Assembly: GCA_018398575.1 (NCBI GenBank)
Contig: JAGTXZ010000021.1
Location: forward strand, 1,612,001 to 1,676,000
DNA: 64,000 bases
Direction: 5' to 3'
Origin: Ampelomyces quisqualis
Lineage: Eukaryota > Ascomycota > Dothideomycetes > Pleosporales > Phaeosphaeriaceae
A program made the translations under genes and the position numbers. Positions within the stretch are counted from its first letter, which is position 1, and each line of letters begins with the position of its first letter. Below the pieces are notes generated by a model. It had not been told where the DNA came from. It saw only the letters and a list, made by a program, of their open reading frames with translations, and searched no databases. Of the stretch, positions 10,986 to 21,599 are shown piece by piece.

Positions 10986-11981
10986 CCAGCACCCACGACG
11001 TCGGATACCGGTACCTTGGTTGCGCCATCGTAGAAGGACAATCGTGGTTGCCAAGAAAAGACAAGTCCAAAGAGGCAGGAGCCAAGCAAAGCTTTCTGCG
11101 GCTTGTCCAACTTTCGATGCCGTTGGTGATAAGTCATGCTGTGCTCAGTGACCTGCCTTTTGTGGTCTGACATGGTGGCTGGTAGTCTGCTAGGAGGGAG
11201 AAGCGGTGGGATGATGCAGGCCGCTTTCTGCGATGGCAGAGGGTCTGTCGGCCACTTGTTCGCGCTTCTGAGATGTAGAACGCATGCGATGGTCATAGCT
11301 GACATGAAAGTGATGTTGTTGGGCGAACACGTTCGCGTTCGGACCCGCCTGGACAGCGTTGAGATATCCACGGCGGGACTGGTGTCTTGTTCCGCTGCCA
11401 AGAACTATGGCACGTGATGGGATGACTACGGAGAAGCGGCTGATCCTGTGGTGTTTGCGCGACAAGTCGACATCGAGAGACATGGCCAAGTCCAGTCACT
11501 TGGCCAGATGGATAGCAGAGCGACAGCAGACTGACGTGCTCAAGACTGTATCGTGGTGGTGACTGACGACTTGTAGCGGACGTTGCATGTGGCGGACACG
11601 CAGAGCGACACGGACACCCGCACGCTGTTCTTAAAATAGCCGCCACCTCCAGGCGTCTCACCCGTCTCGCTGGGCCTGGCATCTCGACTCTCTCCCCCGC
11701 CGGCCTCCAGCCAATTCTGGCATTCTCTTTGGCCGGGCATTATTATCCCTACCAGGTGCCTCCTCGGCCGCGCCTGCCAGCGCACCGTCGCTCCTGCCTC
11801 CAGAGTCCCGACACGCGTGTCTCGCCCTCCCGCCCACGACCGCAGCTGAGAGCCGCATCACGACACCCCCTGCGCCCATCCCGCCCGCAATCACGACATT
11901 CCCTGCGCCCGGTCTGCCGTCGCGCACACCCGACGGCGACGGCGACAGCGCCGACATGAGGGCGGGGGCTACACGGCAATA
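10986..11981. other. Shared upstream region between divergent DPP V-type and TRP-like genes
   Basis: The two flanking genes point away from each other, so this is a divergent promoter region. The part from about 11,640 is C-rich and pyrimidine-rich, typical of a fungal 5' leader for the TRP-like gene. A short upstream frame ATG AGG GCG... at 11,955 ends in TAA directly before the main ATG and may act as an upstream ORF. No other gene is supported. Confidence 0.4.
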
Positions 11982-14900
11982 ATGGCAGTCCACTCGCGGC
12001 GCAACGGCGCTCGACTCCCCCAAAGCCACTCTCTGCCCGACAGGCCGGCCCATCAACCTGCCCAGCGCCCACCGAGGTCGCGCCGGGAACCACGCAGTGC
12101 ATGCACCCTCCCGTCGCCCTGCGGACGCCCGATCCTCCTCGCGCTCCTCGTCCTCGCCTCCTTCCTGCCGCGCGCGGCCGCCGTCTTCATCAACTTTGAA
12201 AACTGCCTGGAAAAGGTGTACCTCCGGGACGCAAACCAGTCGCCGTATCTGCAATTCGCTCCCCAGTACGTCTGGGCCGCCTTTGACACGGGCTCGCCAC
12301 GCCATGGCTTGAACATCACCGTCTACGGGAACGTGTCTGGGCAAGCCACGCTCGGGGACTATCCGCGCAACGACAGCGACAGCTGGAACAATCCGAACAA
12401 CACCTTTGGCAAGATTGTGGACGTGGAGCCGAACAACAACAAATACACCACACTCTTCTCCAGCTACAAGGTGCTTACGTACTCGGCCGGCGACCTCAAG
12501 AAACAGCAATTCTGCAACACGGTCGTGAACAGGACTTGTCCCGTAGCGCCCGCCTTCTTCGCCAACGCCAGCATCCCGTCCGACTTTCCGGCCTTCAGCG
12601 TCTCCAACGACTTCCACAGCACCTACTCATTCGCCACATGGGCCGCGACTCTGCGTATCGTCTCAGGAAACGCAGATGCGCAAGCACTTGGCTGCATTTC
12701 CGCCAACATCACTCCAGACCTTGGCCGCAAGCTCTCAGACACAATACGATACTTGCCCGCCGCAGTGCTCGCGCTCGTGGCTGTCGCAACCATCTTCGCA
12801 GCCACGTGCAGCCCATGGGGCACTTCTAACGTGTTCCGCTGGTCGAGCAACTATGGCAGAGACGAGGACCTCCTGCGTCTGGTCACGCCCGGCTTCGGGG
12901 ACTGCCTCCAGTACATCCAGTTCATCGTCCTGGCTGGTAGCTTGAGTCTGAACTACCCTGGCTTCTTTCAGCCCGTGGTCAGTCAGGCTAGCTGGTCGCT
13001 CCTCCTGTTCAATCAGAGCTTCGTGAGTCACGGCAACGGATCCCAGAGTCTTGTCGACGGCATCTACTTCGCCAACGGAACGTACGGTCTTACGCGTATG
13101 GGTCAGTACGTCGGCATGACGCGAGAGCGGGACATTTGGGCATGCATGGCCGTCTTTTTGCTTGTGCTCATCGGCATTGTCGTCCTCATCACCCAGCTCG
13201 GCTTCCTTGCGAGATGGGCCTATCGCGTACTCACTGATACCCAAGGGGGCGACCTTACTGGGAAGAACTGGCCCTTCACTGCCGGCAACGTTGTCCGCAT
13301 CGTCTTCAACTTCTTTATGCTTCCCATCATATGTTTGTCCCTATTCCAGCTTGTCGTCGCCCCGCGTTCCCCAGGCTCTGTTGTGGCCACCGCCGTCATT
13401 CTCCTCATCATAGTAGCCGGAACAGCCTCCTTAATCTTCTGGTCCATCTTCACCACGCGACCTCGCGCCCACCTCTTCGATGATCTACCTACCGTCTTGA
13501 CCTACGGTCCACTTTACAACACCTATTCTGACGACGCTGCACCATTCGCATTCATCCCCGTTCTACTCACCATCATACGTGGTATCGCCATCGGCGCTAT
13601 CCAGCCTTCGGGCATTGCGCAGATCATCATGCTTGCAATTTGTGAAGTAATACTAATTCTAACGCTTCACGCCTTCAAGCCGTTCCAGTCGAACACCTCC
13701 ATGAACGCCTATCACACCTTCTTCTCGGCTGTGCGCCTTACGTGCATCTTACTGTCGGTCGCATTCGTGCCTTCTCTGGGTGTCGCGGAAGCACCGAAGG
13801 GCTGGATCGGATACGCTATCTTACTCCTTCACGCCATTGTGCTTGTCTTCGGCTTCTTCCTCAATGCTTTGCAGACCATCATCGAAGTTAGCGCAAGATT
13901 AGGCGGCGCAGGAGCTGACCAACGAGGAGGGCTGACCAAAGTCTTTGGGAAGCGCCAGCTGTCGAAGCGTGTTCATCGAACGCAGCGCAGCAGTCTAAAC
14001 TCGAACGCGACAATGCTTAACCACGACGAGAATAAGAACATTCAACTCCTTGGTAGTCGATCAAGAAGTCTATCGGCCAGCTCGGCCGTTCTCCTCAATG
14101 GTCCCTACGACAGGGACAGCCAACGCGCGAGCGTGGGATTCGAGGGCTTCAGCCAGGGCGACTATAGCACAAACGGGGGCACCAGCCCGAACACTCCGGG
14201 CATCAGTGCTTCGCCCTTCACATTTCTGGGTGGAACTTCTGCTCAAAGCTCGCGAAGACCGACAATCGGCGGAGCGATAGATGCCGCCGATCCCTACTAC
14301 CGACCCCCACGTCCGCGCAAGCACACTATGGATTCGTTAGGCCCTGGCGCTTCTGGAAGACCTTCAATCACTCCAGAAAATACCGAAGTGCCGTATTCCG
14401 ACAACGTGGATATTGAGACTGGTGATCTAGGAGAGGGCACGCCTCGGGGTTCAGGTACCCCAGCCCCAGCGTACCTGAGGAATAGAGATGACTCCGATCC
14501 CAACCTCGACCGACGGAACAACACAGACTACTCGGTTCGGGAATCCGACTTCTACTATGGTCTACGAGGACCCGCATTGTCATCACAGCCGACTCGAAAG
14601 CTGAAGACTGGACCTGCTGACCCTATGAGCCCCGTTTCTTCAGCAACGGGATGGTTCAAGAGCCTGAACTTGCTTGGTGGCAGGCAGAAAGAGAAGAGTA
14701 AGGGGTTCGAAGTGGTCAGAAGTACGCGCATGCCACCACAAATGATGGCAGTTGATGAGGATGGCGAGTCCCCAGAAGTACTACATGAACCGTATCGCGA
14801 TAGTCCAGAGTCGCCACCCCAGAACTCACCAGCTCAAAATTCACCAGCTCAAAATTCACCACCCCAAAATTCACCACCTCGGAATCCACTACCTCAAAAT

Positions 14901-15602
14901 TCACCACCGCGCAACAAGGCTGCGCTAGGAGTAGCATCTGCCGGAGTGCTAGCTGGTGATAGCAGACGATCGTCTGACAGCTACTCCAATGCCAGTAGTG
15001 TGGAATTTGAGCGGGTGCACCGAATTTCTGCTATTGCGCCCACCCTTGGACCCATCGAGACGGGCGGTGGTATCGAGTTGCCAAGTAGAATTGGATCACG
15101 CGCCTCTCGCGTCACACAAGCGCGGGGGCCGCCCAGTCGTACTCCTACAATTCCCAAGAAGAATTCGCGACGCACGCCATCAACGGAAAATGCAACACTG
15201 CCAGACCGACTGTCGAAAGTCATGGACTCATCGGCGCCGTCAAAGCCAATGTCCCCGCGTCGAACAAGCCAGCATCTACAACCCACGCCGAGTGGCCTAC
15301 CCATACGTTTACCGTTTGGTTCCACGGAGCCATCACCGTCGCCTGAACGCACTCCGGGTCATTCTGCGGCATCCAGCTTGTATCCTAACGATGGTATTAG
15401 CGATTTCAATGCCCCACCACCGCCCATGAGCGTGCAGGACCGACCGTTGAGCACTGGCTACGTTCAGCATCACATGACCAAGGACAGTCTACAAAGTGAT
15501 GGGTATGATGCTGGCAGCCACCTAGAGGCATCAGCCGAGTTCGTCGATCGAAGTCGCAGCATGAGCACACAAAGAAGCGCACGAAGCCAGCATCCAGAGT
15601 AA
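11982..15602 (+). CDS. TRP-like polytopic membrane protein (fungal TRP/FLC-type family), 1206 aa
   Basis: This is a single uninterrupted exon. A hydrophobic stretch at about residues 50-66 (ILLALLVLASFL, then RAAAVF) is a signal or anchor. It is followed by a Cys- and NxS/T-bearing lumenal domain (FENCLEKVYLRDANQ, CNTVVNRTCPVAPAFF) as in ML-like TRP_N domains. About nine membrane segments follow between residues 255 and 640, among them YLPAAVLALVAVATIFAATC, MAVFLLVLIGIVVLITQLGF and GYAILLLHAIVLVFGFFLNA. That layout matches the fungal TRP-like/FLC family linked to Ca2+ and FAD transport, ER or plasma-membrane homeostasis and wall integrity. The C-terminal 560 residues are cytosolic, disordered and Ser/Pro-rich, suited to phosphoregulation, and contain a QNSPA/QNSPP pentad array. 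The ATG at 11982 is preceded by an in-frame TAA. Confidence 0.85.
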   Translation: MAVHSRRNGARLPQSHSLPDRPAHQPAQRPPRSRREPRSACTLPSPCGRPILLALLVLASFLPRAAAVFINFENCLEKVYLRDANQSPYLQFAPQYVWAAFDTGSPRHGLNITVYGNVSGQATLGDYPRNDSDSWNNPNNTFGKIVDVEPNNNKYTTLFSSYKVLTYSAGDLKKQQFCNTVVNRTCPVAPAFFANASIPSDFPAFSVSNDFHSTYSFATWAATLRIVSGNADAQALGCISANITPDLGRKLSDTIRYLPAAVLALVAVATIFAATCSPWGTSNVFRWSSNYGRDEDLLRLVTPGFGDCLQYIQFIVLAGSLSLNYPGFFQPVVSQASWSLLLFNQSFVSHGNGSQSLVDGIYFANGTYGLTRMGQYVGMTRERDIWACMAVFLLVLIGIVVLITQLGFLARWAYRVLTDTQGGDLTGKNWPFTAGNVVRIVFNFFMLPIICLSLFQLVVAPRSPGSVVATAVILLIIVAGTASLIFWSIFTTRPRAHLFDDLPTVLTYGPLYNTYSDDAAPFAFIPVLLTIIRGIAIGAIQPSGIAQIIMLAICEVILILTLHAFKPFQSNTSMNAYHTFFSAVRLTCILLSVAFVPSLGVAEAPKGWIGYAILLLHAIVLVFGFFLNALQTIIEVSARLGGAGADQRGGLTKVFGKRQLSKRVHRTQRSSLNSNATMLNHDENKNIQLLGSRSRSLSASSAVLLNGPYDRDSQRASVGFEGFSQGDYSTNGGTSPNTPGISASPFTFLGGTSAQSSRRPTIGGAIDAADPYYRPPRPRKHTMDSLGPGASGRPSITPENTEVPYSDNVDIETGDLGEGTPRGSGTPAPAYLRNRDDSDPNLDRRNNTDYSVRESDFYYGLRGPALSSQPTRKLKTGPADPMSPVSSATGWFKSLNLLGGRQKEKSKGFEVVRSTRMPPQMMAVDEDGESPEVLHEPYRDSPESPPQNSPAQNSPAQNSPPQNSPPRNPLPQNSPPRNKAALGVASAGVLAGDSRRSSDSYSNASSVEFERVHRISAIAPTLGPIETGGGIELPSRIGSRASRVTQARGPPSRTPTIPKKNSRRTPSTENATLPDRLSKVMDSSAPSKPMSPRRTSQHLQPTPSGLPIRLPFGSTEPSPSPERTPGHSAASSLYPNDGISDFNAPPPPMSVQDRPLSTGYVQHHMTKDSLQSDGYDAGSHLEASAEFVDRSRSMSTQRSARSQHPE
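14815..14910 (+). repeat. In-frame 15-bp tandem array (QNSPx pentads) in the TRP-like gene
   Basis: About six to seven units of a 15-bp repeat (caaaattcaccagct and variants) encode QNSPA, QNSPP, RNPLP and similar pentads. The unit is a multiple of three, so copy-number change keeps the frame. It lies in the disordered tail. Confidence 0.85.
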
Positions 15603-16469
15603 GAGGGCCAGAAGATGTCATTTCAGTACATGAGCAGATTTATATATATACCCTTTGACTAGGATCATACTTGCTTTGCCCACGAATTTCCCAGCTGTAT
15701 AGTCTGCAGTTTAGTTGCCTTTAAAAAAGCGGTACTTGTCAGCGTTGTTTCTGCGGGTCGAGGTTGTAGCATGGCGAGGCGCACATGTGGTGATTCCAGG
15801 CGCATATGAGAATTTGCTTCTGTATAGATGAGCTGGCGGAGGCGGACTACGAGAGTTTGTAATCTGATCGCATTGAACACTGCCGACCACATGTCTTGGA
15901 AGACTTCGTGCCATGTTCGATGAGACGATGAGCCCCAGATCCCGTGGCAACCTTGGCCGAGTGTCGCGTGGCTGACTAAACCTTGGTTGGCTAGCGTTGT
16001 ATTGCACATGCGACGATAAGGCTGAGGCGTGACAGTCCTCCAGGGCGGGCTACCGTCTCCAGCGGGCTTGGAGCACTTGACCTTGGTGCAAATTTGGTAG
16101 CGCTACCACTCTTTCATTCTCCAGTGCACTTGAGCTTCGGTTGTTGCCCCAAGACCCTCTTGCCCGCGGCGGACCCTTGACAACAGTGGGGAACTTGCAT
16201 CGCCGTCTCACTTGCTGTGGACAGTGAGACAGACAGCCGCTACATATTCGGATTTCGGTGTATCGCTGATGGAAGAAGATAGACGCCCTTCACTCGCATT
16301 AGTAAGGTAACAGCCGCAGCTGTAAGAAGCAGGCTGGTGGCGGCATGTCGCCGTGAGCGCCCGACCCCATCCCTACACGCATCGCCATTGCGCACTCTAC
16401 CCCCCTATTGTCCCTCGGTCGCCCGCCTGTTCGTCGCCGTCGAGCCCTCTGTCGCCCAAGTCCTTCACC
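15603..16469. other. Intergenic region between TRP-like and FYVE/RING genes
   Basis: It starts with the 3' UTR of the TRP-like gene (tatatatata at about 15,640). Minus frames at 15,665-16,009 overlap out of phase and have no domain. The final 100 bp before 16,470 is pyrimidine-rich 5' leader. An open stretch in frame with the next gene reaches back to 16,353 but begins with GTG, not ATG. Confidence 0.45.
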
Positions 16470-18245
16470 ATGGCGCCGAACAATACGACACAACATGCCG
16501 GGCCCTACCCGGCACGCCATTCGTCGATGCTGAACCAGCGGTCTCACGAGACCACAAGTGCTGGAGAAGGAGTGGGTGAAGGATCGGGCCATTCGCACGG
16601 CCTTGTGGCATCACACTATCTAGCGCAGCAGCCGCTGGACGCGCCTGGGGGCGAAACTTGGATGGACTTCTTGGCCGACCCAGACACTCGATCGCGTACC
16701 ACTACCAACAGCTCCCCTCAGCCTCCCCCTCACTCGTCGTCCTCACGCTACACGCTTCCAACCCGCCCCTCACCCGGAACTGAGTCCTCGTTGCGAAGCA
16801 CCGACCGCAAACGACGTCTGACAACGGCAGATTCGCCCATGCGAAGACCGTCAAGCATCCGAATGCACTCGAGCAACCAAGGCGCATTCGTCACGGACCC
16901 TATAATCATAGACTCTCCCCCAGCCACGACTATGCGTGAACTGCCCCCGCCGCCCTTCTCCCCACAAACGCCTGCAGAGCCACCAAGGAGGGGCGGCGAC
17001 ATTGTGCTTCACCCGTGGCAGCCGGATGCAGACGTCTCGCAGTGCCCGGTGTGTGACAAGAAATTCACATTCTTGTACAGGAAACACCACTGCAGGAAAT
17101 GTGGAAGAGTCGTGTGTGCATCGTGCTCGCCGCACCGCATCACCATCCCTCGCCAGTTCATCGTCCACCCACCATCAGACGCCACGTCGAACATCATCGA
17201 CCTGACCAGCAATGAGGCGAACAACATGTCGCCCTTTGGCCCGTTCCGCAACCCTGCGTTAGGCGGAGGCGAAGAAGTACGTGTTTGCAACCCTTGTGTG
17301 CCGGATCCCAATTATGGCCCGCCACCGCAGTACTACCTCAGCGCAACCTCGCGACATCCAAGCCAGTCTTCCGCATCATCCAGACCCTACTTTCCACCTG
17401 GCTTACCACAACATCCGCGCGCGCATCGATCGACGTCCAACGCACAGGATGCCTCGCGAAATGCTGGTCATGGACAAACGCAGCACACACATGAATCCGG
17501 CAGTGACCGCAGGAGAGTGAGCTATCAGAGCGGCTTTGTTTCGGGAGAGCGCCAGTTACCACCACTTCCCGGTCATGCGCAAACATCCCATGTTCGACCG
17601 TCAATAAACAACTCGTCCATCTCTCGCTACACGACTCCAAACAGTGGACACATCCCATTCAACCTTCCAAGCTCTCCAATTCCCCGCTCTGTTTTCACCG
17701 CAGTACCTCCGCCAACCATGCCACAACCAACGCGACCAAGACGCCAGGTCGCGGAAGAAGACGAGTGCCCGATCTGTGGGCATGAGCTACCAGCTAAGGG
17801 TCCGGGAGGCGATGAAGCAGACCGCATTAAACACATTGAGGAATGCATAGCACTCCACTCTGGTTCACCAGCGCCAGCCCCTCTCACGCACACAACGTCT
17901 GCCAGTCTGCCTGCACAACGAACACGCGGCATGAGCAACGCCGGCGAAGGTGCAAGTAATCGCATGAGCCATGCAGCGCGCGGCATGTTCCCATTTACGG
18001 CGACAGAGAAAGATTGTCTTGATGCAGATTGTGGTCCGGAAGAGTGCGTTATCTGCATGGAAGACTATGAAGCAGGCGAGAAGCTGGCCAGGCTGCCGTG
18101 TTGGTGCAAGTTTCACGAGGCAAGTGCCTTTTACAACACAACCTTTACGTAGAGTCAGCGCTGACACGAACAACAGGAGTGCATCAAGAAGTGGTGGGGA
18201 AAGAAGGGGAGAGGCGCATGTCCGACGCATCAACTTCACGAGTGA
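16470..18245 (+). CDS. FYVE and RING-finger protein, putative endosomal E3 ubiquitin ligase, 572 aa
   Basis: Exon 1 is 16470-18119 and exon 2 is 18177-18245 (TGA). The start is the ATG at 16470 in an ACCATGG context; upstream in-frame codons lack ATG. The N-terminal 180 residues are low-complexity. The FYVE zinc finger starts at C192 (CPVCDKKFTFLYRKHHCRKCGR, with RKHHCRKCGR the phosphoinositide-binding patch) and ends in CNPC. A C2HC-like finger follows at about 433-458 (CPICGHELP...HIEEC). A C-terminal RING starts at C526 (CVICMEDYEAGEKLARLPCWCKFH) and is completed only by exon 2 (EECIKKWW...ACPTHQLHE). FYVE plus RING is the layout of Pib1-type ligases acting at endosomes and vacuole. The intron (18120-18176, 57 bp) starts GCAAGT and ends ACAG with a GCTGAC branch site, so it is a GC-AG intron. 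A GT donor shifted by four bases would break the RING. Confidence 0.88.
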
Positions 18246-19588
18246 AGTAATTGCTTTGAACTCGCGGCATACGCGCTGAACTTGAAGGCGATCACATGGC
18301 GTTTTTGGATAGGGAATTTGTATCAAGGAAATATACCCCCTCCATCTCATTTAGCATCTAGCGTCTAGCATCTATCTACCATCTCTCATCTCTTTGCGAG
18401 CAGGAGTACAACCCAATCTTACCCTTTACAACGCCATCTCGCATCATACTCACACAATAACACATGAATATCTAATAAGCCCAAACCTCAACCCCTACCC
18501 TCTCTCCCTCTTCCATTCTCGTGCGTTAACATCCACATACCCCTCATCAGCAACTCCCTAACCCCACCCCCTTCCTCACCCACCATCCTCCTTCCCAACC
18601 CCACCGCGCAAAGAAGCAAACCGGACCGACTACTTTGTCTCTCCCTGAACCCAATCCTCATCTATCAAACTTTGTTTTCTACAGAAAAAAGATAAAAAAC
18701 CCTTCTTTCTCGCCGTGGTATTCTGCCGCAGCACCACGCACAACGCGTGCTGTATCCGTGGTCGCGCTGCTTAAAAGCAGCTGGAAGCACATGGAGGGAG
18801 ATGGAGGGTGTTTGTTTTGGTGTCGAGCGAGGGAGCGATCGTATTAATTTTTCTATCAACACAAAAACTCTTAACTCCCCCCTCCCTCTCCCCCAAAAAA
18901 AGAAGGGTGGGGTGGGGGGAAGAAGACGTCTCGCGGACCTGGAGGACTTTTTTCGGGCTGGTTTTGTCACCTGTAGCTGCGGGACGGGGACGGGGACGGG
19001 GAGAAAGTTCCTACTGCGGAGTCCAGGGGCGCAAAGAATGGGGTTTTTTTTGTTCTTGTTGGGGAAAAATTCTTGGGGGCAAGGGAAGGGAAAGGAAAAG
19101 GAAAAGGAAAAGGGGTTGGGGGTTGGGGTTGAATGTGTTGTTGTCGCTACATGAGGCGTTTTGATCTTGGAAGAAAAAGGGGAGGGGGGGGCGAGGGAAG
19201 CTGTTTACGCGTTGGGGAGGGAAGGAGCAAGGGGGTAGTATGTAGTAGGTAGCATGTAGTAGGTAGCATGTAGTAGGTTAGTACTACAAAGGTAGTAAAT
19301 AGATACACAAGGAGGAGTCGCGGGGATGAACGACGGTGGATAAAAAGAGAGCGACAAGTTCCAGCACGAGGGTTTGCGTGGGGACTGTAAAGGTAATGGG
19401 AATTCGTCTCGTTGCGTTGACACTCCAAGGCGAAAAAAGGGGTTGGTTGACTCGGAAATCACCAGGAGAAGGGTTCAAGGCTTCGCAATGGAGTAGAGCA
19501 AGTGTGCATGCCCGAGAAAAGTGCGAGTCTGTTATAATCTTCAAGGGTGGTGTAAAGTGCATTGATAAGCGGAATCTGCATCAAAAGG
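18246..19588. other. Gene-free flank with simple-sequence tracts, up to the transposon junction
   Basis: It contains C/T-rich tracts (18,480-18,620), a GGGGAC array (about 18,982-19,003), GGAAAA repeats (about 19,085-19,115) and a 15-bp tandem gtagtaggtagcatg about three times (19,237-19,277). Open frames on both strands reflect this low complexity and carry no domain. Position 19,588 is the last base of the 9-bp target duplication of the transposon that follows. Confidence 0.55.
19235..19280 (+). repeat. Short tandem repeat, about 15 bp unit, about three copies
   Basis: The unit gtagtaggtagcatg repeats with little variation. It is non-coding and lies about 310 bp left of the transposon end. 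Confidence 0.8.
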
Positions 19589-19645
19589 AGACGACTAAAC
19601 TGTCAACGTGCCAAGATGTGTTATGTTGTAATATTAAATGTTACT
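19589..19645 (+). repeat. Left terminal inverted repeat of T
   Basis: It is identical over about 54 bp to the reverse complement of 29,434-29,489. Part of it (gtgttatgttgtaatatt) has an inverted partner at about 19,724-19,741, so this end can also form an internal hairpin. Confidence 0.9.
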
Positions 19646-20995
19646 AGTAGAACCTATTGTCTTAGCCCTATTATGTATTATTAGCGTAGCTTACCTAAAT
19701 TGCAACGCGTCCTTAACGCGCATATTACAACATAACACGCTTGTTATTACATCTATTATATTTAATATTTAAAGCTAGTTTTTTAGCCTGTATACTAAAA
19801 TATAGTGTTATAGCTAACTATTCTTAAAGATAAACTTGTCTATCTTATTATATATTACGTTGTTGTCCTTACTACTATTATTACTACTACTATTACTATT
19901 ACTGCTGTTCTTATCTATATTAGTAAATGCCTTCTTATAGGTAGACTTAATTGCTGCTGCGTTCTATACAAAGTTATTAAAGATAGAGAAGAAGAGCGCT
20001 TACCTAGATAACAGGTTATCTTCTTAAAAGAGTAGGCTCTTATCTTAGAAGTTATTAAGAGCGCTATTCTAATACGTGTAAGATAGTAGAGCTTATACTA
20101 TTATACGCATAAAAAGGCTAACAGCAGCTACTAGGCCTTATACTTAGCAGAGGCAAATAAGGTTACTATTGTTAGTATTAAATTTAGTAGTTTTCTCTAC
20201 TAAACTAAACTACTAAAAGCAGAGCTGTTTTATAATCTTACGTGCCTTAAGGCTATTAGCAGTAGCAGTAGCTTACTTATTATTATTTAGGCCTAAGTCT
20301 TTAGCTTTAATTCTAGTATAGCTCTTATAGATCTTAAAGCTAGCTTCTTTAAACTTTAATGTAAACTGCTTAAAGTCTACTAGTATAATAGCGCTATAGA
20401 GTAGATAGCAATACTATATATAGTAATACAAAAGGTTATATTTATAGTAAAATAAGTAGTTATACTATAGCTTATTCTTATACTACTTAACCTTAACGCT
20501 GTCTTTTATATACTGCTGTGCTAATTAACGCTCTATTATAAGCAACTTCTAGACAGGCAATAAGAAAAGAGTAAGCCTAAGCTTAATATAGTATATAAAA
20601 AGCTTTTTAGTATACTAGTAGCTAGCAGTAACTTAAGTACGCGCGTTCTACTGCTTAGCTGTCTTGTAGATTATCTAAGCAAGTCCTACAAAGAAGTACT
20701 AGCTGCATTTCTTAGAGTTATTAGTGCTTCTTTTCTTAAAGCTACTATACTAGCTCTTAACTAAATTTAACGTTATAAGCTGCAATAGTAGTAGCGCGTG
20801 CTAACGCTTGTATATTAACTATAGATATTATGTTAACTACTACTTATTATATATATATTTAATAACGTTAAAAGGCTTCTTAATGTAAGCTTTTTTTTGC
20901 TATTTAGTAGAAGTTTTTCTAATGTCTGTAGCAGTAGAGGTAGCTGTTAATGCAGGTGTTAGCAACAGAAATAGAAGGTTTAATAAGAACGCTAG

Positions 20996-21294
20996 TGTAA
21001 CAAGCACATGCAAACACATGTTACATCTAATACCTTATAAAGGCTTAGTAACAGATTATGTAGGAAGCTAGCAGATTAGAACTGAAAGCGCTCTAACAGC
21101 GCTCTAACTTAGCTACTACGCCTACTATAAATATAAGCCTATAGCATAGATAGAGAATAAGTTTCTCTTATTCTTTTGTACAAGACCTATAGGTATATAG
21201 CTAATTTAGAATCTTTAATATAACACGTACTTCTATATGCCTCTAATACGTATCTAATTTAATTCTAATAGCTGTACCTACCTGCGTTGTTACA
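20996..21294 (+). repeat. 5' LTR of G1
   Basis: 299 bp, TG...CA ends, preceded by TSD gctag. Same family as the LTRs at 42,073, 48,890, 55,134 (inverted) and 59,234. Confidence 0.93.
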
Positions 21295-21599
21295 TTACAA
21301 GAGAAACTTTGTCCTGCTAGTAATAGTATTTAGATAATATTGCAATTTACTTTTAAAAAGATCGCGTTAAAACGTCTAGAACTCTATCTAAATTAGATCT
21401 GTTTGCGACCTTAAATCTATTAAACACAGTTAGGATCCCTTAGATCTTTTAATAGCTAAAGCCTTTAGGTTTAGATCTTTCTATTAACATACAGTTAGGA
21501 TTACTTTGGTAAAAGTTGCGTTTGGCGCTACAATAGAAACTCAGAGACTATTAATAACCTAGGAGTATCAGAGGCAACGCTAATAACTCCCCCTAAAGA

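Noticed and set aside
11658..12617. 319-codon minus-strand frame opposite the start of the TRP-like gene
   Set aside because: It is a GC-rich shadow of the plus-strand gene, compositionally biased (Arg/Gly/Val-rich), without domain or splice support.
16353..16469. N-terminal extension of the FYVE/RING protein from 16,353
   Set aside because: The first codon is GTG. The first in-frame ATG is at 16,470 in a good context.
18747..19164. Open frames of 118-135 codons
   Set aside because: They run through simple GGGGAC and GGAAAA repeats on both strands and have no domain.
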